A stretch of DNA of 12,935 bases from CADEEN01 sp031379365 (GTDB lineage Bacteria > Pseudomonadota > Gammaproteobacteria > Burkholderiales > Burkholderiaceae_C), in assembly GCA_031379365.1 (NCBI GenBank), contig JANNFB010000115.1:1-12935 (forward strand). The letters are read 5' to 3'. Below the pieces are notes generated by a model that saw only the letters and a list, made by a program, of their open reading frames with translations, was not told where the DNA came from and ran no database searches. Below are positions 6,911 to 12,788 of this stretch, in pieces (position 1 is the first letter of the stretch; each line of letters begins with the position of its first letter). Made by a program: the position numbers and the translations under genes.

Positions 6911-8148
6911 CCCCAGCCAAAGGCGATGCTCGGAAAGAGTCGCCGGACCTGATCCTGCCCGACGAGATCACCGAACACCCGAAAGTTTTTCGTTTCCCGT
7001 CGTACTCGACCAGCCACGATCGCCGGGTGAATCTTTTGCTCACGGGCAAACTGAAGAATCCTGTCGCGAGTTGCGCTTCCTGAGAGATCACTGCGGCGCC
7101 ATCCAGCACGAGAAATCAGAGCGTCCCTAGCAACTCGGTTTGCTTCCAGCTCAAGCGCTTCGGTTGCCTCGCAGTCCTCGATGCGATCCAAGAACGAATC
7201 GCCGGGAACACTGAGATGCTTCATCACGTGAGCTAGCTCATGCAGAAGCGTGAACCAGAAATGGTCAATGCGGTCGAAACGAAGAGTCAAGCCAATCACA
7301 GGGGCGCCATCGTGGTCCAGCAGAGCAGCCCCGTCCAGCAGGGTTCCAGGCAGATGAGGCTGAACGACGACTGCAATGCCGACTCCCTCAATGAGTTGGC
7401 ACGCTAGACGAATGCCTTCAGGGTGCCAGCTAAGGCCAACGACTTGAGCGAGAAATGCTGCGTCAAGCGCACTTTGGTCGTACTTACCTACTGTGCCTGC
7501 CTCTCGACGCTTGCGCGCGATCTGTACGACACGGGCCTTCCATGCAAGGAGGCCATACCGAGCCTTTGGCGTCACCGCATCGCCCCGGAGCCCTTGGCGA
7601 GCAAGCGCGGGGATCGCCTCACCAGACGGCAGGATTCGGGCGAAGAAATCTCGAGCAATTTCGCTGAGTGACTTGCCGGACGAACTCGGCAATTCTTCGA
7701 AGTAGCCACGGCGCTGCATTTCCTTCGCTGGGAACTTGCTCCAATCAAGATTGGTGCGATCCTCCGCACCGTCCTGCGTCGGAACCTGCATCGGTGCCAC
7801 GAGCAAGTCTGCGGCGATCCCAAGCCCTGAAGAAAGCTCACGGACCATCTGCACGGTTAGCGGGCGTTTCCGAGCGAGTACTTCCGAAACGCGGCTTCGC
7901 GAACCGAAATAGGGGACTAGGTCAGTTTGTCGGAGTCCTTGCTCATTCATCCGAAACTGAATGACTTGTATCGGATCCGGGGAGTCGAACGAGAACCGCG
8001 ACTTCTCGTAGTCCTCCACAAGCAGGGCAAGGAGTTCGAGGCGTCCACCGTCGGACGAGTCCGGGGCCGGATCGGAAATAGCCAAACGCCCGACCTCCGA
8101 GAGGTACGTCTTGTACTCATTTTCAGTCTTAATGACTCGTGGTTCCAT
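6907..8148 (-). CDS. HigA-like antitoxin fused to ImmA/IrrE-family metallopeptidase
   Basis: A 413-residue two-domain protein. Residues 1-120 match the E. coli HigA architecture: an N-terminal helical segment (ENEYKTYLSEVGRL, LLALLVEDYE) and a Cro/Xre-type helix-turn-helix (about 60-117) containing GSRSRVSEVLARKRPLT. Residues from about 200 form an ImmA/IrrE-type zinc peptidase with HELAH at 303-307 and a downstream ELEAN (333-337) supplying the probable third ligand. Such peptidases typically cleave a repressor or regulator in response to damage. ATG at 8148 overlaps the stop of the HigB gene (ATGA) and is preferred over the upstream codon at 8190. Its own stop overlaps the next start in the same way. 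Likely roles are binding and neutralising the toxin, repressing the promoter at 8462-8490, and proteolytic control of itself or a partner; the last is inference. Confidence 0.88.
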   Translation of the reverse strand: MEPRVIKTENEYKTYLSEVGRLAISDPAPDSSDGGRLELLALLVEDYEKSRFSFDSPDPIQVIQFRMNEQGLRQTDLVPYFGSRSRVSEVLARKRPLTVQMVRELSSGLGIAADLLVAPMQVPTQDGAEDRTNLDWSKFPAKEMQRRGYFEELPSSSGKSLSEIARDFFARILPSGEAIPALARQGLRGDAVTPKARYGLLAWKARVVQIARKRREAGTVGKYDQSALDAAFLAQVVGLSWHPEGIRLACQLIEGVGIAVVVQPHLPGTLLDGAALLDHDGAPVIGLTLRFDRIDHFWFTLLHELAHVMKHLSVPGDSFLDRIEDCEATEALELEANRVARDALISRAGWRRSDLSGSATRDRILQFAREQKIHPAIVAGRVRRETKNFRVFGDLVGQDQVRRLFPSIAFGWG

Positions 8149-8432
8149 CAGCAGTACTTCTTCATGTATTCGGCGTGGGTTCCAATCCACTCAGCTATCA
8201 CGATGCGAGTTTGGTAGGCCACTCGCGTGACAAGCCGGTACTCGTTTCCCCGCACGTTGAAGATCACAACGTTGTGCGCCAAGAAACTGGCTGACGCGTA
8301 CCGAGTTTTGATGTCCTGAGGGACTCGCCAGTGGCTGGTCGTGACGTCCGCAACCCAAACGCCGACCCACTTACGGCAATCAGCATGCTTTGAGCAAAAA
8401 CGGTCAAGCACTTCACGGCCAACAAGTCTCAT
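8148..8432 (-). CDS. higB: HigB-type mRNA interferase toxin
   Basis: A 94-residue protein matching the HigB toxin family of E. coli (YgjN type), ribosome-dependent mRNA-cleaving toxins with a RelE-like fold. The N-terminus MRLVGREVLDRF, the core IFNVRGNEYRLVTRVAY (57-73) and the C-terminal EWIGTHAEYMKKY (81-93) correspond to the family's FNVGGNELRVVA and THKEY segments. The start at ATG 8432 gives the usual length; an in-frame TTG at 8441 is possible but less likely. The ribosome site is poor, and the transcript leader is predicted to be only about 20-25 nt. Toxin-first order with the HigA-like gene directly downstream, overlapping by ATGA, is the classical higBA arrangement and supports the call. 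Confidence 0.87.
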   Translation of the reverse strand: MRLVGREVLDRFCSKHADCRKWVGVWVADVTTSHWRVPQDIKTRYASASFLAHNVVIFNVRGNEYRLVTRVAYQTRIVIAEWIGTHAEYMKKYC

Positions 8433-8461
8433 GTGGGGCAAACATCAGGTCCATCAAGAAA

Positions 8462-8490
8462 AGCATAGCACGTTCCCACTTGGGTAACAA
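8462..8490 (-). promoter_or_regulatory. Sigma70-like promoter of the higB-higA/immA-beta unit
   Basis: On the minus strand TTGTTA (8490-8485) is separated by exactly 17 nt from TATGCT (8467-8462), each matching 4 of 6 consensus bases. The predicted transcription start near 8455 leaves a leader of about 23 nt before the higB ATG at 8432. Confidence 0.6.
8472..8488. promoter_or_regulatory. Candidate HigA-type operator in the promoter spacer
   Basis: GTTCCCACTTGGGTAAC is an imperfect palindrome (GTTnCC...GGnAAC) that fills the promoter spacer and overlaps the -35. Location and symmetry suit autoregulation by the helix-turn-helix of the downstream antitoxin. Confidence 0.45.
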
Positions 8491-8516
8491 CCAGTGCTGT
8501 TCCCGTAAGTAGAATT

Positions 8517-8565
8517 TGGCGTTGCCCTGCCAGTCGCCAAGGCGTCGCCAAGTCGCACAACGCCA
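8517..8565. repeat. Inverted repeat with internal 9-bp direct repeats
   Basis: TGGCGTTG (8517-8524) and CAACGCCA (8558-8565) are perfect inverted arms. Between them GTCGCCAAG occurs twice (8533-8541 and 8544-8552, 11-bp period), and a third GTCGC follows at 8552. The structure lies upstream of the VapB-type gene and could be an operator cluster or the remains of a mobile-element end; no function is assigned. Confidence 0.4.
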
Positions 8566-8627
8566 CTCAACATCGACGCAGACTCCACACGCATACTGCT
8601 GCGCATCGCGGCACCTCGGAGCCTTTC

Positions 8628-8870
8628 ATGAGCATAGCCAAGCTGTTTTCTCGCGACGGTAGCCAGGCAGTGTGCCTACCAAACGATCTTCGCTTCGAAG
8701 GCACTGACGTGCACATTCGCCGAGTCGGATGCGAGGTGGTGTTGAGCGCGCTGCCGCTCGCTGTTTTGCACGCGATGCTAGACGCGCTGAATAGCTTCGA
8801 GCCTGGTGTATACCTGCGGCGCGAGCACCCCGCGGAGCAAGAGCGCATCGCCATCAGGCCGCGACGCTGA
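8628..8870 (+). CDS. vapB: VapB-type antitoxin (AbrB/SpoVT-like), apparently orphan
   Basis: An 80-residue protein. MSIAKLFSRDGSQAVCLPNDLRFEGTD matches the swapped-hairpin AbrB DNA-binding domain of VapB antitoxins (consensus near AKLFxNGxSQAVRLPKExRF), followed by the typical IRRVGCEVVLS. The C-terminal part (LHAMLDALNSFEPGVYLRRE) resembles the toxin-wrapping tail of chromosomal VapB proteins, so it appears full length. A GGAG site sits 6 nt before the ATG. Normally vapC (PIN-domain RNase) follows with a short overlap; here the next 75 bp hold no PIN-like start and the following gene is a DNA repair protein. The antitoxin is therefore either a relic of a lost pair or regulates other VapC toxins or promoters. 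Confidence 0.82.
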   Translation: MSIAKLFSRDGSQAVCLPNDLRFEGTDVHIRRVGCEVVLSALPLAVLHAMLDALNSFEPGVYLRREHPAEQERIAIRPRR

Positions 8871-8945
8871 TTCGCTGCGTGTGCGACACAGGTGCCTCGG
8901 TACAGTACGGCAGGCCATGATCTGTGCGGGCGAGCGAATGCAGCC

Positions 8946-9686
8946 ATGACCCCCGCGTCGCACCACGATGAAGTCCTCGCCGCCTTGGCGGCCATCGGCA
9001 ACCCGCGCCGCGGCGAAGCGATCCGCATTGATCGCGGCTCCACCCTGCAATACCTGGGCATTGGGTTCCCTGCACTCCGAGCCCGCGTCAAGCAAGGCTT
9101 CTCGTTCTCAAACCTGCCCGAGGCCGAGGTTCTCGCGATCTGGGATGCGCTTTGGCGCAGCTCGCCCTGTGGCGACGTGCTCTTCGCCGCGCTCGAAGCG
9201 CTGGCGCCCATCGTCCGCAAACGCGTGCCGCCCGCGCTGTGGCCCACGGTGCGCCACTGGAGCGAGCGCATCAACAACTGGTGCCACAGCGACGCGCTCA
9301 GCGGCCTCTACTCGCGCGTGCTCGAGGCGCAGTTCGACGCGGTGTATCCGCAACTCCAGGCCTGGAACGCATCGCCGAGCGAGTGGCTGCGGCGCATCTC
9401 CCTCACCAGCCTGATCCACTACAGCGGCAAGAACGCCGTGTTTCTGCCACCCGAGCAGATGCTGCCCTTGGTGGCGAACTGCGTCGCTGATCACCGCAAG
9501 TATGTGGAGCTTGCAGTCGGCTGGGTCCTGCGCGAGCTGGGCCATGCGCATCCCGATGCGGTGACGGCCTTCCTCGAACGCCACGCCGCGAGCATGAGTT
9601 CGCGCGCCTACACCCGCGCGACGGAAAGGCGCACGCCGGCGGAACGGGCGCAGTTGTTGGCCATCAGAAAGGCTCGCGCTGGGTAG
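8946..9686 (+). CDS. DNA alkylation repair protein, AlkD-like
   Basis: A 246-residue all-helical protein of the DNA alkylation repair family (AlkD/AlkC group), HEAT-like-repeat glycosylases that excise positively charged N3- and N7-alkylpurines without flipping the base. The N-terminal LGIGFPALRARVKQ corresponds to the family's LGVRVPxLRxxA motif. Trp112 and Asp116 (NNWCHSDAL) match the spacing of the AlkD catalytic Trp/Asp pair, and Trp193 (VGWVLRELG) matches the third active-site aromatic residue. The C-terminal FLERHAASMSSRAYTRATE is also typical. An upstream GTG at 8892 would add 18 residues without family resemblance, so ATG 8946 is chosen. It lies 75 bp after the VapB-type gene in the same direction and may share its transcript. 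Confidence 0.85.
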   Translation: MTPASHHDEVLAALAAIGNPRRGEAIRIDRGSTLQYLGIGFPALRARVKQGFSFSNLPEAEVLAIWDALWRSSPCGDVLFAALEALAPIVRKRVPPALWPTVRHWSERINNWCHSDALSGLYSRVLEAQFDAVYPQLQAWNASPSEWLRRISLTSLIHYSGKNAVFLPPEQMLPLVANCVADHRKYVELAVGWVLRELGHAHPDAVTAFLERHAASMSSRAYTRATERRTPAERAQLLAIRKARAG

Positions 9687-9693
9687 CCAGCGC
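9676..9693 (+). terminator. Stem-loop across the alkD-like stop codon
   Basis: GCGCTGG-GTAG-CCAGCGC forms a perfect 7-bp stem with the TAG stop codon in the loop, between two convergent genes. No U-tract follows, so it may only protect the 3' end or slow transcription; an intrinsic terminator is not proven. Confidence 0.35.
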
Positions 9694-9701
9694 AGCCGGC
9701 G

Positions 9702-10823
9702 CTATGGCGGGCCGGCGCCGTAGGCCAGCACCGGATGATCATCGCTGGTCAACAAGCGCACGAAGTTCGGATGCAGGAAGAGCTTTTCGCGCCCGACCTT
9801 GATCTCGCTGAGCATGCCGATGGCTGCCAGTTGCTTGAGGTACTCGGAAGCGGTCTGCCGTTTGGCGAGGCCGGCGCCGACGATGTTCTGGATGCGGCAA
9901 TACGGCTGCACGAAAAGCAGATCGACCAACTCGCGGCTGTAGATGCGGCCGGCGCGCGCGCGCACGAATTCGGCGGCGGCTTCATTCAGGCGGGCGATGG
10001 CGTCGATCTTGGCCGTGGTCCAGCGCGCGGTCTGCGTCACGGCGCCGAGCATGAACAGGATCCAGCCCTCCCAATCGCCCTGGCTCGTCACGCGGTTAAG
10101 GCCGCTGTAGTAGTCGCTGCGCCGGCGCAGGATTTCGCGCGAGAGGTAGAGCACCGGCTGGTCGAGCAGTAGCTGCTCGACCAGCATCAACAGGTTGAGG
10201 ATGCGCCCGGTGCGGCCGTTGCCATCGGTGAAGGGGTGGATGGCTTCGAACTGGTAGTGCGCAACGGCCATGCGCACGAGCGGATCGACGCTGGGACTGC
10301 CGTGGATGAAGCGCTCCCAATCGGCGAGCTTGTCGCGCAACAGGCTTTCGCCGACGGGCGGCGTGTAGATGAGCTCGCCGCTGGCGGGATTGACGAGTGC
10401 GGTGCCGGGCACGCGGCGCACCTGCATCTCCACCTCCTTGATCGTGCTGCAGATGCGCACGGCGGTGGCGGTTGACAAGGGGCGCTCGCGCAGCGAGTGG
10501 TAGCCCTGCTGCAAGGCGGTGCGGTAGCGCAGCGCTTCTTTGGTCGCTGGGTTGGTGGCCTGGCCTTCGAGTTGCGAGAAGCGGAACAGCTCATCGCTGG
10601 TGGTCACGATGTTTTCGATCTCGTTGCTGGCCTGGGCTTCGAGCAGTGGGATGCTGTTGATCAGCACCGCCTGGTTCGGGATCTGCCTGCCCGCGGCTTT
10701 GAGCTCGGCCAAAGCGGCGCGAGCTTCGATGCAGGCCTTCAGGATGGCGCGCGATTCGATGTCGGCCGCGGGTGGCAGGCCCGGCAGGTCGTTGAAGGGC
10801 TCGCGGGGGTTGAAGCCGACCAT
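9702..10823 (-). CDS. fic: Fic family protein (predicted AMP-transferase)
   Basis: A 373-residue Fic protein of the Shewanella SoFic type. The catalytic motif HPFTDGNGRTGR lies at residues 196-207 with His196 as the base. The N-terminal Fic_N region contains SNEIEN (66-71), matching the class II inhibitory motif (S/T)xxxE(G/N), whose Glu70 would block ATP binding in the resting state. The flap region GTALVNPASGELIYTPP (140-156) positions the target, and residues from about 290 look like a winged-helix domain (KRQTASEYLKQLAAIGMLSEI). Fic enzymes AMPylate target proteins, often themselves or topoisomerases. All functional residues are intact, so it should be active but self-inhibited. No separate antitoxin gene is needed in this class and none is seen. 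The start codon itself lies inside the last copy of an upstream repeat array. Confidence 0.92.
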   Translation of the reverse strand: MVGFNPREPFNDLPGLPPAADIESRAILKACIEARAALAELKAAGRQIPNQAVLINSIPLLEAQASNEIENIVTTSDELFRFSQLEGQATNPATKEALRYRTALQQGYHSLRERPLSTATAVRICSTIKEVEMQVRRVPGTALVNPASGELIYTPPVGESLLRDKLADWERFIHGSPSVDPLVRMAVAHYQFEAIHPFTDGNGRTGRILNLLMLVEQLLLDQPVLYLSREILRRRSDYYSGLNRVTSQGDWEGWILFMLGAVTQTARWTTAKIDAIARLNEAAAEFVRARAGRIYSRELVDLLFVQPYCRIQNIVGAGLAKRQTASEYLKQLAAIGMLSEIKVGREKLFLHPNFVRLLTSDDHPVLAYGAGPP

Positions 10824-10950
10824 TTGTCGATTGCACTTGAACGTATCGACATATCGGGGCGATGCGTCGATTGGATCGACATTGGGCGCTTATGTGTCGA
10901 TTTCGTCAACATAATCGTACATGTCTTGCTGATGTGTCGATCAAGACATG
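10821..10950. repeat. Phased repeat array upstream of fic
   Basis: Four direct copies of an 11-mer close to NATGTGTCGAT occur at 10821, 10861, 10891 and 10931, and two good inverted copies of its core (ATCGACA) at 10845 and 10875, plus a degenerate one at 10905 (GTCAACA). Core positions start at 10825, 10845, 10865, 10875, 10895, 10905 and 10935, all multiples of 10 bp apart and so on one face of the helix. The tightest pair, GTCGATTGGATCGAC (10866-10880), is a palindrome with 3-bp spacer. The array fills the space where the fic promoter must lie and reaches its ATG, indicating cooperative operator sites. I could not place a convincing -10/-35 pair within it. Confidence 0.65.
10920..10950. 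repeat. 9-bp inverted repeat at the distal end of the fic array
   Basis: CATGTCTTG (10920-10928) and CAAGACATG (10942-10950) are perfect inverted arms around 13 bp that contain the fourth array repeat and a nested TGAT...ATCA. It may be a separate operator or a hairpin at the end of the array. Confidence 0.45.
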
Positions 10951-10973
10951 CGCATCAGTATTTACATGTTTGC

Positions 10974-10992
10974 GCACACTTACATTGTGTGC
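10974..10992 (-). terminator. Weak hairpin after the dehydrogenase gene
   Basis: GCACAC (10974-10979) and GTGTGC (10987-10992) can pair around a 7-nt loop, 17 nt beyond the stop codon of the leftward dehydrogenase gene. No run of U follows on the transcript, so this is only a weak candidate for the end of that operon. Confidence 0.2.
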
Positions 10993-11008
10993 CATGAGGC
11001 ATATCGAC

Positions 11009-11770
11009 TCAGTGAATGTGCGACCCACCGTTGATATCAATCTCGCTGCCGGTGACATAGCTCGACAGCAGGTCACACGCCAGGAACAGGGCGCAGCCGG
11101 CGACCTCATGCGCACGGCCGGGGCGGCCCATCGGCACGCTGGCAATGATGGCCTGCAACTTGTCGGGCGTCATCATGCCGGCGGTGATGTCGGTGTCGAT
11201 GAAGCCGGCGCACACGGCATTGACGCGGATGTTGTCGGGGCCGAGTTCTCTCGCCGCGGCCTTGGTGTAGCCGAGCATCGCCGCCTTGGCCGCAGAGTAG
11301 TGCGAGCCGCCGAAGACGCCGCCGCCGCGCTGCGCCGAGACCGAGCTCATGTTGATGATGCTGCCGCTGCGTTGCGCCCGCATCTGCGGCACCACGGCCT
11401 GGGTCATGTACAGGGTACCGCGCATGTTGACGTCCATCACGCGGCTGTAGCTCTCGGGCGTGACCTCCATCAGGCGCTGCGGGCTGGTGACGCCGGCGTT
11501 GTTGAAGACGATATCGATGCGGCCGAAGGCTTGCACGGCGCGTGCCGCGGCGGCCTCGCAGGCGGCCTTGTCGGTCACGTCGCAGCGCAGGCCGACGTGG
11601 CCGCTGCCCTCCAGAGACTGCGCTGCAGCCTCGGCGGCGGCGGCGTCCAGATCGGCGATCAGCACGCGCGCGCCGTGCTCGGCGAACAGGCGCGCTGTGG
11701 CCAGGCCCAGGCCGCGCGGGCTGGCGCCGCCGGTGATGATGGCCGTCTTGCCCTCGAGCAGAAACCTCAC
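11009..11770 (-). CDS. Short-chain dehydrogenase/reductase (SDR family)
   Basis: A 253-residue classical SDR. The Rossmann motif TGGASPRGLG (residues 13-22) carries two more residues than the usual TGxxxGxG, a variant known in the family. Asp40 at the end of the second strand suggests NAD(H) preference. NNAG (90-93), Asn115, Ser143, and Tyr158/Lys162 (YSAAK) complete the catalytic set, and the C-terminus ends in the normal DINGGSHIH. The frame extends upstream to 12118, but that part overlaps the transketolase gene. The GTG at 11770 with AAAGG 8 nt before it gives the normal family length and N-terminus (RFLLEGKTAIITGG). It starts 16 nt after the transketolase C-terminal subunit gene, so it probably oxidises or reduces a sugar, polyol or ketose in the same pathway. 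Confidence 0.92.
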   Translation of the reverse strand: MRFLLEGKTAIITGGASPRGLGLATARLFAEHGARVLIADLDAAAAEAAAQSLEGSGHVGLRCDVTDKAACEAAAARAVQAFGRIDIVFNNAGVTSPQRLMEVTPESYSRVMDVNMRGTLYMTQAVVPQMRAQRSGSIINMSSVSAQRGGGVFGGSHYSAAKAAMLGYTKAAARELGPDNIRVNAVCAGFIDTDITAGMMTPDKLQAIIASVPMGRPGRAHEVAGCALFLACDLLSSYVTGSEIDINGGSHIH

Positions 11771-11786
11771 GGTACGCGCCTTTCTA

Positions 11787-12788
11787 TCAATCCAGCCAGC
11801 CCTTGATCGACGCCGCGATCGCGGCGCTGGAGATGCCGTAACGCTCGTGCAGCGTGGGCAGGGCGCCCGCGTCGAGAAAGGCGTCGGGCAGGGCAATGCG
11901 GCGATAGCGCGGCGCCACGCCGGCGCCGAGCAGCTCGGCCGCCACCGCTTCACCGAGGCCGCCGATGGTGCTGTGGTTCTCGGCCACCACCACCAGGCGA
12001 CCGGCCTTGCCGGCTTCGCGCACGATGGTCGCCACATCGAGCGGCTTGAGGGTGGAGACATGCAGCACACCGACATCGACGCTGTCGGCGGCCAAGGCCT
12101 GCGCGGCTTCGAGCGCACGCATCGTGAGCAGGCCGGACGAGACGATCAGCACATCGCGGCCGTCGCGAAGCACCTTGGCTTTGCCGAGCTCGAACTGGTA
12201 GCCGTATTCGTCCAGCACCAGCGGCACCTGGCCGCGCAGCAAGCGCATGTAGACGGGGCCGCGGTGCGCCGCCATCGCCGGCACCGCCTGCTCGATCTCC
12301 AGCGCGTCGCACGGGTCGATCACGGTCAGCCCGGGAATCGCGCGCATCAGCGCCAGGTCTTCCGTCGCCTGGTGGCTGGGCCCATAGCCCGAGGTCAGGC
12401 CCGGCAGCGCGCAGGCGATCTTGACGTTGAGGTCGTCCTCGGCGATGGCCTGGTGAATGAAGTCATAAGCGCGCCGCGTCGCGAACACCGCGTAGGTGGT
12501 GACGAAAGGCAGGGCGCCTTCCTTGGCCAGGCCCGCCGCAGCGCCGAACAGCAGTTGCTCAGCCATGCCCATCTGGTAGAAGCGCTCGGGGAAGGCGCTG
12601 GCGAAGACATGCAGGTCGGTGTACTTGGCCAGGTCGGCCGTCATGCCGACGACGTCCAGACGCTCCTCGGCGAGTTTGCACAGGGCGTGGCCGAAGGGCG
12701 CGGGCCGTGTGCGTTGGCCCTCGGACGCGATCGAGGCGATCATGGCCGAGGTCTTGAGACGCGGCTTGGCAGCGGTGGTCGTGTTCAT
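11787..12788 (-). CDS. Transketolase, C-terminal subunit (split type)
   Basis: A 333-residue protein with the thiamine-diphosphate pyrimidine-binding domain and the C-terminal transketolase domain, as in split transketolases and 1-deoxyxylulose-5-phosphate-synthase-like proteins. The catalytic glutamate is in MGMAEQLLFGAAAG (Glu77), and PGLTSGYGPSHQATEDLALMR (about 134-154) is a conserved transketolase stretch. The C-terminal domain shows DVLIVSSGLLTMRALEAA and VAENHSTIGGLGEAVAAEL. It must pair with the N-terminal subunit encoded immediately upstream to transfer two-carbon ketol units. ATG 12788 overlaps the stop of that gene (ATGA), which fixes the start; the longer frame to 12830 would overlap the partner further. 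Split transketolases are often found in dedicated sugar-catabolic operons rather than in the central pentose phosphate pathway. Confidence 0.93.
   Translation of the reverse strand: MNTTTAAKPRLKTSAMIASIASEGQRTRPAPFGHALCKLAEERLDVVGMTADLAKYTDLHVFASAFPERFYQMGMAEQLLFGAAAGLAKEGALPFVTTYAVFATRRAYDFIHQAIAEDDLNVKIACALPGLTSGYGPSHQATEDLALMRAIPGLTVIDPCDALEIEQAVPAMAAHRGPVYMRLLRGQVPLVLDEYGYQFELGKAKVLRDGRDVLIVSSGLLTMRALEAAQALAADSVDVGVLHVSTLKPLDVATIVREAGKAGRLVVVAENHSTIGGLGEAVAAELLGAGVAPRYRRIALPDAFLDAGALPTLHERYGISSAAIAASIKGWLD

Noticed and set aside
8517..8565. Integron attC-like site.
   Set aside because: The arms are TGGCGTTG...CAACGCCA, in the reverse order of the RYYYAAC...GTTRRRY layout, and no integrase or cassette array is present.
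8871..8945. Possible vapC start after vapB.
   Set aside because: No frame in this stretch shows the PIN-domain start (LDTNxxI), and the following gene is clearly an alkylation repair protein.
10821..10950. CRISPR array or plasmid iteron origin.
   Set aside because: Repeats are only 7-11 bp, in both orientations and with 10-40 bp spacing, and no cas or replication gene is nearby; operator sites fit better.
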